NCBI GenBank assembly: GCA_016928255.1
Contig: JAFGLB010000181.1
Location: forward strand, 1-40,550
Direction: 5' to 3'
DNA from: Bacteroidota bacterium
GTDB taxonomy: Bacteria > Bacteroidota > Ignavibacteria > UBA10030
Length of the DNA: 40,550 nt
Shown: positions 26,980 to 36,670 of the stretch, one piece after another
How positions within the stretch are numbered: position 1 is the stretch's first letter
How the letters are laid out: each line of letters begins with the position of its first letter
Position numbers and translations under genes: made by a program
Notes under the pieces: generated by a model
The model's input: the letters and a program-made list of their open reading frames with translations, nothing else
What the model was told of the DNA's origin: nothing
Database searches by the model: none

Positions 26980-29487
26980 TTATTTTGTATCAGCAATTTC
27001 TTCCCCGTATTCCTTCAATTGATCTCCTTCGATATCATTGGAAGCATCTACGAAGAAAATCTCTTCTGTTTTCTTATTAAACTTTACACGGACCATGCTG
27101 CCCTGGGTATATGTCCCTTTCAGAATCTCTTCAGCCAGCGGATCCTCGATGTACTTCATGACGGCCCTTCTCAGAGGGCGCGCGCCGAAGGCAGGATCGT
27201 AACCTTTGTCGGCGAGAAAATCTTTTACTTCCTGTGTAAGTTCGATGGATATGCCCATCGTTTTTATGCGGCTGAAGAGATCTTTTGCCGCTATATCGAT
27301 GATCTTGTAAATATGAGAGCGTTCAAGCTGATGGAAAATCAATGTATCATCGACTCTATTAAGAAATTCAGGATTAAAAACCCTCTTCATTGCGTCTTCA
27401 ATACTGGATTTCATCGCCTTGTATTTATCTTCCTGCGTATTTGTACTGAAACCGAGTCCGCCCGTTACTTTAATATCGCGGGATCCAAGGTTTGAAGTCA
27501 TAATTAAAATTGTATTCTTGAAATCGACGCGGCGGCCCAGGCTGTCGGTTAAAAGACCGTCATCAAGAACCTGCAGAAGGATATTGAATACATCCGGATG
27601 CGCTTTTTCAATTTCATCCAGAAGAACAACGGAATACGGCTTTCGACGGACTTTTTCTGTCAACTGTCCGCCTTCTTCATATCCGACATAGCCGGGGGGA
27701 GCACCAACGAGCCGGGAGACTGCAAATTTCTCCATAAATTCGCTCATGTCAATTCTTACCAGAGCTTCATCAGAATCGAAGAGATAGCGTGCAAGTGCTT
27801 TTGCCATCTCGGTTTTTCCGACGCCTGTTGGGCCGAGGAAGATAAATGATCCGATAGGACGTTTGGGGTCCTTTAATCCTGCACGGGCGCGCCTGATTGC
27901 CTTTGTAAGTTTCGTAATTGCTTCTTCCTGCCCGACGACCATTTCTTCCAGCGCTTCCTCCATTTTCAGCAGTTTTTCAGATTCGCTTTGTGCTACTTTC
28001 TGCACTGGAATATTGGTCATCATCGAAACGACAGCTGCACAGTCTTCTTCTGTAACGTCGTAAATGGTGTCATGAGCTTTAAGTTCCCATTCACGTTTAG
28101 CAAACTCCAGGTCGTTCAGCAGTTTCTTTTCAAGATCGCGCAGGCGTGCCGCTTCTTCGAAATTCTGGTTCTTTACCACCTGGTTTTTTGACTGGCGGAT
28201 TTTTTCAATTCCGTCTTCAAGCTGCAGAATTTCTTTAGGGACTTTAATATTTGCCAGGTGCACCCTTGCTCCTGCTTCGTCAATTACATCTATCGCTTTA
28301 TCCGGCAGATAGCGATCGGTTATGTATCTGTCACTCAGGCGGACTGCTGCATCGACTGCTTTCTCGCTGTACAGGACGCCATGATGTTCTTCGTATTTAT
28401 GTTTAATATTCTGAAGAATTTTTGTTGTTTCATCTATTGTAGTGGGATCTACCATAATTTTCTGGAATCGGCGGTCAAGTGCTCCGTCTTTTTCGATGTA
28501 TTGCCTGTATTCGTCAAGAGTCGTTGCACCGATGCATTGCAGATCCCCGCGGGCCAAAGCCGGCTTGAACATATTTGAAGCGTCAAGCGAACCGCTGGCT
28601 CCGCCGGCACCGACTATGGTATGAAGCTCATCGATAAACAGAATAACGTCTTTTGCTTTCTCAAGTTCATTCATTACCGCCTTCATACGCTCTTCGAATT
28701 GGCCTCTGTATTTTGTTCCGGCGACCAGAGCTGCTAAATCCAGCGTAATAACCCGTTTGTCATGAAGTACACGGGATACTTTCTTCTGAACGATCCGCAG
28801 TGCTAATCCTTCTGCAATTGCGGATTTGCCCACTCCGGGTTCACCGATAAGAACGGGATTATTTTTCTTGCGCCTGCTCAACACTTGTGCAACGCGCTCG
28901 ATTTCCTTTTCGCGCCCTACAATCGGATCGAGTTTATCTTCAAGCGCCATTTTGGTAAGATCTCTGCCGAAGTTGTCGAGCACAGGTGTTTTTGAACGGT
29001 CCTGTTTCTTTTCTGCAAGAGAATGCGGTTGTCCGGGAGGGGATGAGGGCTTGCCCGAGACAATATTGTCCAGTTCATTACGAACAACGTCATAATGTAT
29101 ATTATATTGATGCATTATCTGAGCGGCAATGTTGTCATCGTCTCTTAGAAGCGAAAGCAGCAGGTGCTCAGTGCCGATAACGTCAGATTTGTAAAGTTTT
29201 GCTTCGAGATATGTAATTTTCAGGACTTTTTCGGCCTGTTTGGTCAGGGGAATATTGCCGATAGTAAGAGTACCGCCTGAAGTACGAACAGTATCTTCAA
29301 CTGATTTCTTTAATTTATAGAGATCCACTCCCAGATTGCGGAGTATTTTAACTGCAATTCCTTCACCTTCCCTGATAATTCCAAGGAGGAGATGTTCGGT
29401 ACCGATATAGTCATGACCAAGCCTTAATGCCTCTTCGCGGCTTAGTCTAATAACATCCTGTACTCTATTTGAAAAATTACCTTCCAT
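26980..29487 (-). CDS. clpC: ATP-dependent Clp protease ATP-binding subunit ClpC
   Basis: An 835-residue AAA+ unfoldase that feeds proteins to ClpP. Two Clp_N repeats cover residues about 1-145, each with GTEHLLLxxxR; the first AAA module has Walker A GEPGVGKS at 215-222 and Walker [10 protein letters not shown]; a UVR-like middle domain (about 420-460, [14 protein letters not shown]) marks ClpC rather than ClpA or ClpB; the second AAA module has Walker A GPTGVGKT at 552-559 and [11 protein letters not shown]; a D2-small domain ends the chain. The length is normal. AAGGAA precedes the ATG. A promoter is visible at 29585-29613 on the same strand. No clpP or McsB-type adaptor gene is present in the window. 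Confidence 0.96.
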   Translation of the reverse strand: MEGNFSNRVQDVIRLSREEALRLGHDYIGTEHLLLGIIREGEGIAVKILRNLGVDLYKLKKSVEDTVRTSGGTLTIGNIPLTKQAEKVLKITYLEAKLYKSDVIGTEHLLLSLLRDDDNIAAQIMHQYNIHYDVVRNELDNIVSGKPSSPPGQPHSLAEKKQDRSKTPVLDNFGRDLTKMALEDKLDPIVGREKEIERVAQVLSRRKKNNPVLIGEPGVGKSAIAEGLALRIVQKKVSRVLHDKRVITLDLAALVAGTKYRGQFEERMKAVMNELEKAKDVILFIDELHTIVGAGGASGSLDASNMFKPALARGDLQCIGATTLDEYRQYIEKDGALDRRFQKIMVDPTTIDETTKILQNIKHKYEEHHGVLYSEKAVDAAVRLSDRYITDRYLPDKAIDVIDEAGARVHLANIKVPKEILQLEDGIEKIRQSKNQVVKNQNFEEAARLRDLEKKLLNDLEFAKREWELKAHDTIYDVTEEDCAAVVSMMTNIPVQKVAQSESEKLLKMEEALEEMVVGQEEAITKLTKAIRRARAGLKDPKRPIGSFIFLGPTGVGKTEMAKALARYLFDSDEALVRIDMSEFMEKFAVSRLVGAPPGYVGYEEGGQLTEKVRRKPYSVVLLDEIEKAHPDVFNILLQVLDDGLLTDSLGRRVDFKNTILIMTSNLGSRDIKVTGGLGFSTNTQEDKYKAMKSSIEDAMKRVFNPEFLNRVDDTLIFHQLERSHIYKIIDIAAKDLFSRIKTMGISIELTQEVKDFLADKGYDPAFGARPLRRAVMKYIEDPLAEEILKGTYTQGSMVRVKFNKKTEEIFFVDASNDIEGDQLKEYGEEIADTK

Positions 29488-29504
29488 ATTCTTAATTCCT
29501 TCAC

Positions 29505-29523
29505 AGGCGGAACGAATCCGCTT
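29505..29523 (-). other. Hairpin in the clpC leader next to the ribosome site
   Basis: A 7-bp stem with a 5-base loop (arms 29505-29511 and 29517-29523) lies in the roughly 90-base 5' leader, ending 18 bases before the clpC ATG and directly before the AAGGAA ribosome site. It is not a CIRCE element. It could tune translation, but this is speculation from position. Confidence 0.35.
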
Positions 29524-29584
29524 TGAGGGACGTCTGATTCATTACTAAATAAACGTCTAACATTTATTGAAAGTTTCCTTAAGC

Positions 29585-29613
29585 AATATAAACATTTTTA
29601 CAGGGTCAGTCAA
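29585..29613 (-). promoter_or_regulatory. Promoter of clpC, TTGACT-17-TATATT
   Basis: Read on the minus strand, TTGACT (29613-29608) and TATATT (29590-29585) are spaced by exactly 17 bases. Transcription would begin near 29578 and give a leader of about 90 bases. It diverges from the uppS promoter about 60 bases away. Confidence 0.65.
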
Positions 29614-29671
29614 GAAACATGGCTTTAACCTGCCAAAACTGCACTCCATTGTTATTATTAGATGCTTTTTT

Positions 29672-29700
29672 TTGACTATCGTTCCAAAAAAGGTTAAATT
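29672..29700 (+). promoter_or_regulatory. Promoter of the uppS-bamA envelope operon, TTGACT-17-TAAATT
   Basis: TTGACT at 29672-29677 and TAAATT at 29695-29700 are spaced by exactly 17 bases; the same bases read TTTG and TAaaTTTa in the Bacteroidota style. Transcription should begin near 29707, leaving a leader of about 35 bases before the GTG of uppS. No long hairpin or riboswitch is visible in the 254-base divergent region shared with clpC. Confidence 0.6.
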
Positions 29701-29741
29701 TATAGATAAATTCATTTCTTAATTACGAATATGGAGAAATT

Positions 29742-30557
29742 GTGCCGTTAGCTAAGGCAACGGGAACCGATAAGAAAAATCAGGATCAACTTATTGCGGG
29801 AGGACCGATACCAGCGCATATAGCGGTAATTATGGATGGAAATGGGCGCTGGGCAAAACGAAGGGGATTGCCAAGGATTGCCGGCCATAACGAGGGTGTT
29901 AATTCTGTCCGTGATATTGTTGAGGCCTGTGCCCAGATTGGTGTGAGGTATCTCACACTTTATACATTTTCAACTGAGAACTGGAAACGTCCTCAGGATG
30001 AAGTGTCCATGCTGATGCGTCTTATTGTTAAAGCACTTCGTGATGAACGGGACAAGCTTCACCAGAATGAAGTAAGGCTTAAAGTCATCGGGGAATTTGA
30101 TATGCTTCCGGGTGATGTATCTGGTGAATTGCGGGATGCGATGGAAATGATGAAGAATAACGGCGGTCTGACACTTGTACTTGCTTTAAATTACAGCGGC
30201 CGATGGGATTTGATAGAAGCAGTAAAAGGAATATGCGGCGATATTCAAACGGGATTATTAAAAAAAGAACAGATTACAGAAGAGATTATGGCAAGACATC
30301 TCGCCACAGTGGATATTCCGGATCCAGACTTATTGATCCGTACAAGCGGTGAATTGCGTATCAGCAATTTTCTTCTCTGGCAGCTGGCTTATTCCGAAAT
30401 ATATATATCACATCAGCTGTGGCCGGCTTTTCGGCGCACACAGCTTTATGAAGCAATAAAGGATTTCCAGAAACGCGAACGGAGATTCGGTATGGTGAGT
30501 GAACAACTGCATTCCAAAAAAAATGCAATCAGCAAGGCTTATAGAAAGGTCCAATAA
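29742..30557 (+). CDS. uppS: Undecaprenyl diphosphate synthase (cis-prenyltransferase)
   Basis: Condenses isopentenyl diphosphate units onto farnesyl diphosphate to make the C55 carrier for peptidoglycan and lipopolysaccharide. A 271-residue enzyme with a slightly long N-terminus. The family motif IAVIMDGNGRWAKRRG begins at residue 27 and contains the catalytic Asp32; the later motifs TLYTFSTENWKRP (near 75) and DLLIRTSGELRISNFLLWQ (near 198) bind substrate and magnesium. The start is GTG with GGAGA 5-9 bases upstream; the nearby ATG at 29731 runs into a stop after six codons. bamA begins two bases after the stop, so the two are coupled. Confidence 0.95.
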   Translation: MPLAKATGTDKKNQDQLIAGGPIPAHIAVIMDGNGRWAKRRGLPRIAGHNEGVNSVRDIVEACAQIGVRYLTLYTFSTENWKRPQDEVSMLMRLIVKALRDERDKLHQNEVRLKVIGEFDMLPGDVSGELRDAMEMMKNNGGLTLVLALNYSGRWDLIEAVKGICGDIQTGLLKKEQITEEIMARHLATVDIPDPDLLIRTSGELRISNFLLWQLAYSEIYISHQLWPAFRRTQLYEAIKDFQKRERRFGMVSEQLHSKKNAISKAYRKVQ

Positions 30558-30559
30558 AA

Positions 30560-32956
30560 GTGTCTCGAAATAATCTTCTCGTCCTCTTTTTATTCTTCTT
30601 AATTGCTTTTAACGGCTTCCTGTTAGGGCAGCAGCCGGGAGTCGAAGTACATAAAATACTAGGTATAACCGTAGAAGGGCATAGTACGGTTGAACCTGCG
30701 GCAATTATTGCTAATGCGGGACTGAGAGTAGGCGGAGATATTGCGATTCCGAGCGAAGAGACGAGAACAATTATTAAAAGACTGCATAATCTCCGATTGT
30801 TCGAAGATGTGCAGATTTATATTGAAAAAAAGACCGAGGACGGTATATATCTTTTAATTAAGCTGAAAGAAAATCCAAGATTAGAACGTATTGAAATATC
30901 CGGAAATGATGAACTTGACGAAGATGACATACTGAAGAAAATCGATTTGGTCAAAGGCCAGATTATAACTCCGCAGGATATTTCCACGGTTAACAGACTA
31001 ATCAAGAACCAATATGACAGCGACGGGTATCTGAATGCAAAAATCGAATCCAAAACAATTACCGCCAATGATACCACAGACCGCGTCGTTCTGAAAATTG
31101 ATATTGATGAAGGTCCGAAAGTAAAGGTCGATAATATTCGTTTCCACGGCAATAAAATATTTAATGAGGGCGATCTTAAGAGTGAAATGAAGGAAACGAA
31201 TGAGCGCAGCTGGTGGAAATTCTGGCAATCCAATAAATTTGATGAGAAAAAGTACAAAGAAGACAAGGAACTTATTCTTGCTTATTACAGGAAAAACGGT
31301 TTTCGTGATGCGGAAATTTTATCAGACTCCGTTAGTTATGACGAGACAAAAAGATATTTGACCCTGGATATCTTCCTGGCGGAAGGGAATCAATATTTTG
31401 TGCGCAATATAAACTGGAAAGGGAATACGGTATATCCATCGGAATTATTGACTGAGAGACTGGGCTTTAAAAAAGGCGATATTTATAATGCGGAGAAATT
31501 TGACCAGAACCTGAGGCGGAATGAAGAGGAGTCGGATGTAACTTCGCTTTATGCGGATAACGGTTATCTCTGGTTTCAAGTGGAACCTGAAATAGATATA
31601 GTAGGCGCAGACAGCCTTGACATAACACTTCAGATACATGAGCGGAATCAGTTCAGGGTCGGCAGGGTTCTGGTATCGGGCAATACAAAGACGTACGAAA
31701 AAGTAATCAGGCGGGAATTGCTGACAAAGCCCGGTGATTTTTTCAGCAGGCAGCTTATAATCAGGAGTCTCAGGCAGCTTCAGCAGCTCAATTATTTCAA
31801 TCCTGAAAGTCTCAAGCCGGATGTACGCCCGGTTGATGACAAGACTGTGGACATTGAGTACACTGTCGAAGAAAAATCAAGCGATACATTCAACATGTCT
31901 GTAGGTTACAGCGGGGCGTTCGGATTCAGCGGGGGCATTGGAGTTTCGTTCAATAATTTTTCTCTGAGTGAACCGCAGCGCGGAGGCGCCGGCCAGCAAA
32001 TGACGTTCGACTACCAGTTCGGTGTCAGCAACTATTACCGCACATTTTCAATCGGCTTTACGGAGCCGTGGATGTTCAATACACCGACTTTATTTGGATT
32101 CAATATATACGATACAAAGCAGTCATATTATGCAGATCTGCATATGCGCGGAGCGGCGATAAGATTGGGGCGGCGCTTCAGGTGGCCTGATATGTATTTT
32201 CGCGGCGATTGGACACTGCGTGTCGCAGAAGTCACTTATCATCCGCTTAGTTCCCAGTATTCATATTACAGCTACATGTATCCTGAGGGAACAATGACTC
32301 AAATCGGTATATCGCAGGTCATTTCGCGAAACAGCACGGACAGCCCGATTTTCCCTGCACGCGGATCAAACTTTTCACTTTTAACGGAAATTTTCGGCGG
32401 TCCAAAACTTGGGGATGCTATGAGCGCTGCAAAGTATCATAAACATATTTTCAGTGCAGATTGGTATATCCCGCTTATAAGCTCGGGAAGAATAACAATT
32501 ATGAGTTCCAATACAATTGGGCTGATTTTTCCATATGGCGGAGGTACCGACGCTAATATTCCGTATCAGGATAAGTTTTATATGGGAGGTACAGGACTCG
32601 GGCAGATCTCTGTTACACCGCTTCGCGGCTATGAAGACAACAGTATCGGGCCTTATGAAACCACAGGATACGGCGGCAAAGCGATGATGAAATATACGGC
32701 AGAGATGCGTTTTGCGATTTCTCTGAATCCAATCCCGATTTATGCGCTTCTTTTCGGAGAAGCTGGAAATGTATGGCTGGATCATTCTCAAATGGATATG
32801 ACGGACTTACGGAGATCGGCGGGATTCGGCGTGAGATTGCTTGTAAATCCGATAGGACTTATCGGGTTTGATTACGGATATGGATATGATGCCGCAACAC
32901 CTGACGGTTCGCCGCCGGGATGGAAGTTTCACTTCCAATTTGGAAAATCATTTTAA
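30560..32956 (+). CDS. bamA: Outer-membrane protein assembly factor BamA
   Basis: The central beta-barrel of the machine that inserts outer-membrane proteins. 798 residues: a signal peptide (about 1-23, LFLFFLIAFNGFLLG), five POTRA domains (about 28-435) and a 16-strand barrel from about 440 to the end. The POTRA repeats show the usual pattern of LFEDVQIYIE and GNxxxxxxxI. The chain ends in FHFQFGKSF, with the terminal aromatic residue typical of barrel proteins. The start is GTG two bases after uppS, with AAAGG about 10 bases before it inside the end of uppS. The neighbours are two OmpH/Skp chaperone genes, a standard arrangement. Confidence 0.95.
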   Translation: MSRNNLLVLFLFFLIAFNGFLLGQQPGVEVHKILGITVEGHSTVEPAAIIANAGLRVGGDIAIPSEETRTIIKRLHNLRLFEDVQIYIEKKTEDGIYLLIKLKENPRLERIEISGNDELDEDDILKKIDLVKGQIITPQDISTVNRLIKNQYDSDGYLNAKIESKTITANDTTDRVVLKIDIDEGPKVKVDNIRFHGNKIFNEGDLKSEMKETNERSWWKFWQSNKFDEKKYKEDKELILAYYRKNGFRDAEILSDSVSYDETKRYLTLDIFLAEGNQYFVRNINWKGNTVYPSELLTERLGFKKGDIYNAEKFDQNLRRNEEESDVTSLYADNGYLWFQVEPEIDIVGADSLDITLQIHERNQFRVGRVLVSGNTKTYEKVIRRELLTKPGDFFSRQLIIRSLRQLQQLNYFNPESLKPDVRPVDDKTVDIEYTVEEKSSDTFNMSVGYSGAFGFSGGIGVSFNNFSLSEPQRGGAGQQMTFDYQFGVSNYYRTFSIGFTEPWMFNTPTLFGFNIYDTKQSYYADLHMRGAAIRLGRRFRWPDMYFRGDWTLRVAEVTYHPLSSQYSYYSYMYPEGTMTQIGISQVISRNSTDSPIFPARGSNFSLLTEIFGGPKLGDAMSAAKYHKHIFSADWYIPLISSGRITIMSSNTIGLIFPYGGGTDANIPYQDKFYMGGTGLGQISVTPLRGYEDNSIGPYETTGYGGKAMMKYTAEMRFAISLNPIPIYALLFGEAGNVWLDHSQMDMTDLRRSAGFGVRLLVNPIGLIGFDYGYGYDAATPDGSPPGWKFHFQFGKSF

Positions 32957-33002
32957 TTATTAATTTTATTAAATATATAATCACTAAAAAAAAGAGGTTA
33001 TC

Positions 33003-33533
33003 GTGAAAAAAATCATTCTTACAGCTGTTATTTTAATGCTTGCTGTTTCAGTCAGCTCAGCGCAGCAAAATGCAAAAATTGCCTTCGTAAATTCAGAGAC
33101 TATCCTGCGCGAACTTCCTGAAGCCCAGGCGCTTAGAAAAGAACTAGAATCGACAATCAAAGTCTGGCAGGACGAACTTGAAAAAATGAGCAAAGAGCTT
33201 CAGGAAGGAATAGAAGATTACCAGAAAAAGCAGGCTATGCTTGACCCGAAAGCAAAAGCCGATAAGGAAAAAAGTCTTCAGGATCTACAGCAGAAGGCCC
33301 GCGATTACCAGTACCAGAAATTCGACTCGCGCGACGGTGAAGCCGTAAAGTTAAGAGAGAAAAAATTTGCCCCCATCCAGGATCGTGTTATGAAAGCGAT
33401 TGAAAAAGTGGCAAAAGAAGGCAAATTCAATTTTGTTTTTGACAAACTGGATGTTACATCAAACCTGCTGTATGCAGATTCTAAATACGACCTTACTTAT
33501 AAGGTGATAGACAGACTAAAGACCGGAAACTAA
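33003..33533 (+). CDS. OmpH/Skp-family periplasmic chaperone, copy 1
   Basis: A 176-residue periplasmic chaperone for unfolded outer-membrane proteins. A signal peptide ends near residue 20 (VSVSSAQQ), followed by the OmpH start motif KIAFVNSETILRELPEAQ, a charged coiled coil (about 40-125) and a C-terminal strand region (FNFVFDKLDVTSNLLYAD). The start is GTG with AGAGG about 6 bases upstream. It lies 46 bases after bamA and 74 bases before a second copy. It has the size and layout of Skp, though sequence identity with the E. coli protein is low, as is usual for this group. Confidence 0.9.
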   Translation: MKKIILTAVILMLAVSVSSAQQNAKIAFVNSETILRELPEAQALRKELESTIKVWQDELEKMSKELQEGIEDYQKKQAMLDPKAKADKEKSLQDLQQKARDYQYQKFDSRDGEAVKLREKKFAPIQDRVMKAIEKVAKEGKFNFVFDKLDVTSNLLYADSKYDLTYKVIDRLKTGN

Positions 33534-33607
33534 AAAGCATATTTGTTACATATCAGGTTGATACAAATGATCGATAGTATTTATTCTATTAAATCGGGAA
33601 TAAGAAA

Positions 33608-34144
33608 ATGAAAAATATTTTCGCTTTTATCGCATTAGGCATATTGTTATTTACCATACCATTAAGCTCACAGGTTAAAATTGCGCATTTTAATTCCGAG
33701 GCAATTATTAAAGAATTACCCGACGCGATTGACGCCCAGGCCCAGCTGGATAAAATGGTGGCAGAATGGCAGCAGGAGCTGAATAAAATGGAGGGAGAAT
33801 GGAAAAGTAAATACGAAGAATACGACAAGCGGAAACTCATTATGACAGATCAGCGCCGCGCACAAGCGGAAAATGAACTGCAGGAAATGGACAAAAAAAT
33901 TGTCGATTACAGAAATAAGTACTTCGGACAGAACGGAGAGTTGTTTAAAAAACAAAATGAGCTGATGAAACCTGTGCAGGATAGGATTTTTAAAGCCGTA
34001 CAGGATGTCGCTGTAGAAGAAGGCTACGATTATGTGCTGGATAAAAGCGGCGACATTCTGCTGATGTATGCGAACGAGAAATATGATTTGACACAAAAAA
34101 TATTCGAAAAACTCAAGGTGTCTATTGCGGGCGAGAAAAAATAA
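33608..34144 (+). CDS. OmpH/Skp-family periplasmic chaperone, copy 2
   Basis: A 178-residue paralogue of the preceding protein. A signal peptide (about 1-19) is followed by VKIAHFNSEAIIKELPDA, a coiled coil (about 40-125) and the C-terminal DYVLDKSGDILLMYANEKYDLT, which aligns with the same region of copy 1. The two copies share the motif pattern but differ along the whole chain, so the duplication is old. Skp works as a trimer, so the two could form mixed or separate trimers. A possible promoter TTGATA-18-TATTCT at 33558-33587 lies before this gene. lpxD begins nine bases after the stop. Confidence 0.9.
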   Translation: MKNIFAFIALGILLFTIPLSSQVKIAHFNSEAIIKELPDAIDAQAQLDKMVAEWQQELNKMEGEWKSKYEEYDKRKLIMTDQRRAQAENELQEMDKKIVDYRNKYFGQNGELFKKQNELMKPVQDRIFKAVQDVAVEEGYDYVLDKSGDILLMYANEKYDLTQKIFEKLKVSIAGEKK

Positions 34145-34153
34145 GACCGGCCT

Positions 34154-35218
34154 ATGACTATTCAAGAAATTGCCGATTGGCTTGAAGGAGAAGTTGTTGG
34201 TGAGAAGATAGATAAAGCACCGGATATTTTACGCGTAGCAAAAATTGAAGAAGCGGATTCCGGCAGTCTTACATTTCTGGCAAATCCGAAATACGAGAAA
34301 TTCATAAACTCCACCCGTGCAACGGCAGTTCTGGTTTCCCGAAAGCTCGACCTGAATAAATATCGGGATAGAGCATCGCTCATATTTATCCGGGTGGACG
34401 ATCCTTATGTTGCATTTCTGCATGTATTAAAGCGCCTTACACCTTCAATTGAATTGTTTGAAAAAGGAATTCACGCTTCTGCAGTCATATCGCCGAGTGC
34501 GGCAATCGGGCAGAATGTTTCCATCGGTGCGTATGCCGTGATCGGCAGCAATTCAAAAGTGGGGGATAACACGAAGATCGGGGCAGGCTGTGTAGTAGGA
34601 AATTATGCACAGATCGGATCTGACTGCACACTTTATCCGAATGTTGTGGTTTACCATCAATGCATGATAGGGCAGAGAGTAATTATTCATGCAGGAGCTG
34701 TAATCGGATCGGACGGATTTGGTTTCGCTCCAAAGCCGGACGGGAAATTTGAAAAAATTCCCCAGCTCGGGATTGTTGTTATTGGTGATGATGTCGAAAT
34801 AGGCGCCAATACAACAATTGACAGGGCAACAATGGGGGATACCCATTTGCATAACGGAGTTAAAATTGATAACCTTGTTCAGATTGCGCACAATGTTGTA
34901 ATAGGGGAAAATACGGTAATTGCAGCTCAGGCCGGTATCAGCGGGAGCACGAAAATCGGGAAGAATTGCATGCTTGCCGGACAGGTAGGCATTGCAGGCC
35001 ATATAGAAATTACCGACCACACTATAATCATGGCGCAATCGGGAATTCATCGGAACATCGAAGAACAGGGGAAGTCGTATTTCGGTTCTCCTGCCGACGA
35101 AGCGAGAAAAGCACAGCGTGTATATGCAGCGATGAAAATGCTTCCTGATATGATCAGGGAAATCGGCGCGATACAGAAGAAGATCGATGCATTGGAAAAA
35201 GAGCTTCTAAAAAAATAA
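34154..35218 (+). CDS. lpxD: UDP-3-O-acylglucosamine N-acyltransferase
   Basis: Adds the second acyl chain in lipid A synthesis. A 354-residue enzyme with an N-terminal uridine-binding domain (about 1-100, including [12 protein letters not shown]), a left-handed beta helix of hexapeptide repeats (about 105-320) and a C-terminal helix. The catalytic histidine is His246 in [14 protein letters not shown], at the position expected from E. coli LpxD (His239). [15 protein letters not shown], a hallmark of the family, is present near residue 177. It lies nine bases after the second ompH and 15 bases before lpxC-fabZ, as part of one operon. Confidence 0.96.
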   Translation: MTIQEIADWLEGEVVGEKIDKAPDILRVAKIEEADSGSLTFLANPKYEKFINSTRATAVLVSRKLDLNKYRDRASLIFIRVDDPYVAFLHVLKRLTPSIELFEKGIHASAVISPSAAIGQNVSIGAYAVIGSNSKVGDNTKIGAGCVVGNYAQIGSDCTLYPNVVVYHQCMIGQRVIIHAGAVIGSDGFGFAPKPDGKFEKIPQLGIVVIGDDVEIGANTTIDRATMGDTHLHNGVKIDNLVQIAHNVVIGENTVIAAQAGISGSTKIGKNCMLAGQVGIAGHIEITDHTIIMAQSGIHRNIEEQGKSYFGSPADEARKAQRVYAAMKMLPDMIREIGAIQKKIDALEKELLKK

Positions 35219-35233
35219 TTTGAGAGGAAAAGA

Positions 35234-36646
35234 ATGTTTGTACAGCAGATGACAATTAAAAAGCCGGTAACAATGGATGGTGTGGGCCTTCACACAGGTG
35301 TATCCACAACCATGGTGTTCAAGCCGGCGCCGGAGAACTATGGCATCAGGTTTCGCAGAGTTGATCTTCCCGACTCGCCCGAAATACCTGCCGATGTTGA
35401 CCATGTTGTTGATCTTCAACGCGGTACTACTCTCGGCATTAACGGTGCGCGCGTGCACACAGTGGAGCATGTGCTGGCGGCTGTTGCCGGATTGCAGATA
35501 GATAACCTGATAATTGAACTTAATAATATTGAACCGCCCATAGGTGACGGCAGTGCCAAGCCGTTTGTTGATATGCTTATTGACGCGGGTCTGGAAGACC
35601 AGGAATCCCCGAAGGATTACCTGATTATCGACCAGGTTGTGCATTATCAGGATCCTCAAAGGGGAGTGGAAATAGTTGCATTGCCGACGGATGATTTTCG
35701 TTTAACGGTTATGATCGATTACAATAATCCCGCACTGGGCAGCCAGCATACAGGATTATTTAATCTTGAAAAGGAATTTGTAACCGAGTTCTCTTCTGCA
35801 CGCACATTCTGCTTTCTGCATGAAGTGGAAATGCTGTACGATCAGGGACTTATAAAAGGCGGCAATCTCGACAATGCCGTGTGCATTGTGGACCGCGATA
35901 TGTCTGATGATGAAATACGAAAACTAACACATAAATTAGGCCTGGATCACTCGGTAATTCTGGGTTCATCGGGTGTGTTGAATGATAAAAAACTTCATTA
36001 CCGAAACGAACCGGCACGGCATAAACTGCTTGACCTGATCGGCGATCTGGCGCTTATAGGCGCCCCGATTAAAGCACAGATTCTTGCCGCGCGACCCGGC
36101 CATGCGGCAAACATCGAGTTTGCACGCAAGGTGCGAAAATTGTATCAGCAGAATAAAATTGTCCGTAAGTACCAGCATGAGAAAAAAGAAGGAATAGTAT
36201 TCGATGTAAACGCAATACAGCGTATTCTTCCGCACCGTTATCCGTTTCTTCTCGTGGATAAAATCATTGAATTTCAAATTGATGAACGGGCTGTGGGAGT
36301 AAAAAATGTAACCTTGAATGAACCATTCTTCCAGGGTCATTTTCCAGGCCAGCCGATTATGCCCGGTGTATTAATAGTCGAGGCTCTTGCTCAAACAGGC
36401 GGTGTTCTGATGCTGAACGGCATTGAAAATCCGGGGAATAAACTTGTTTTCTTTATGGCAATTAATAACGTAAAATTCCGCAAACCTGTTGTCCCCGGTG
36501 ATCAGTTAATCCTGGAAGTACAGGCGGTAAGCCGCAGGTCAAAAGTGATACAGATACGCGGCCAGGCGTATGTGGATGGTAATATCGTGGCAGAGGGTGA
36601 TTTCACAGCGGCGATTGTAGACAGGAATGAAGATAAAGTAAAATAA
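35234..36646 (+). CDS. lpxC-fabZ: Fused LpxC deacetylase and FabZ dehydratase
   Basis: A 470-residue bifunctional protein. Residues about 1-310 are UDP-3-O-acyl-N-acetylglucosamine deacetylase, the committed step of lipid A synthesis, with zinc ligands His79 (HTVEHVL), His263 and Asp267 (HKLLDLIGD). Residues about 322-466 are 3-hydroxyacyl-ACP dehydratase, with catalytic His334 (ILPHRYPFLLVD) and Glu383 (PGVLIVEALAQ). The two enzymes compete for 3-hydroxyacyl-ACP in other bacteria; the fusion fixes their ratio. Such fusions are known in Bacteroidota and Chlorobiota. GAGAGG lies about 9 bases before the ATG. lpxA follows after 24 bases. Confidence 0.97.
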   Translation: MFVQQMTIKKPVTMDGVGLHTGVSTTMVFKPAPENYGIRFRRVDLPDSPEIPADVDHVVDLQRGTTLGINGARVHTVEHVLAAVAGLQIDNLIIELNNIEPPIGDGSAKPFVDMLIDAGLEDQESPKDYLIIDQVVHYQDPQRGVEIVALPTDDFRLTVMIDYNNPALGSQHTGLFNLEKEFVTEFSSARTFCFLHEVEMLYDQGLIKGGNLDNAVCIVDRDMSDDEIRKLTHKLGLDHSVILGSSGVLNDKKLHYRNEPARHKLLDLIGDLALIGAPIKAQILAARPGHAANIEFARKVRKLYQQNKIVRKYQHEKKEGIVFDVNAIQRILPHRYPFLLVDKIIEFQIDERAVGVKNVTLNEPFFQGHFPGQPIMPGVLIVEALAQTGGVLMLNGIENPGNKLVFFMAINNVKFRKPVVPGDQLILEVQAVSRRSKVIQIRGQAYVDGNIVAEGDFTAAIVDRNEDKVK

Positions 36647-36670
36647 TAAAAAGAATGAAAGAGAAATATT

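Noticed and set aside
27019-27495. A 158-codon open frame on the plus strand opposite clpC
   Set aside because: It is antisense to the conserved second AAA module of ClpC and shows no domain or ribosome site.
29742-33003. Three successive GTG starts (uppS, bamA, first ompH) as a regulatory signal
   Set aside because: Each is supported by a ribosome site or a signal peptide, but GTG starts are common enough that no special control can be claimed.
35234-36646. LpxC-FabZ fusion as a novel enzyme
   Set aside because: This fusion is well known in Bacteroidota and Chlorobiota; both catalytic sites are intact.
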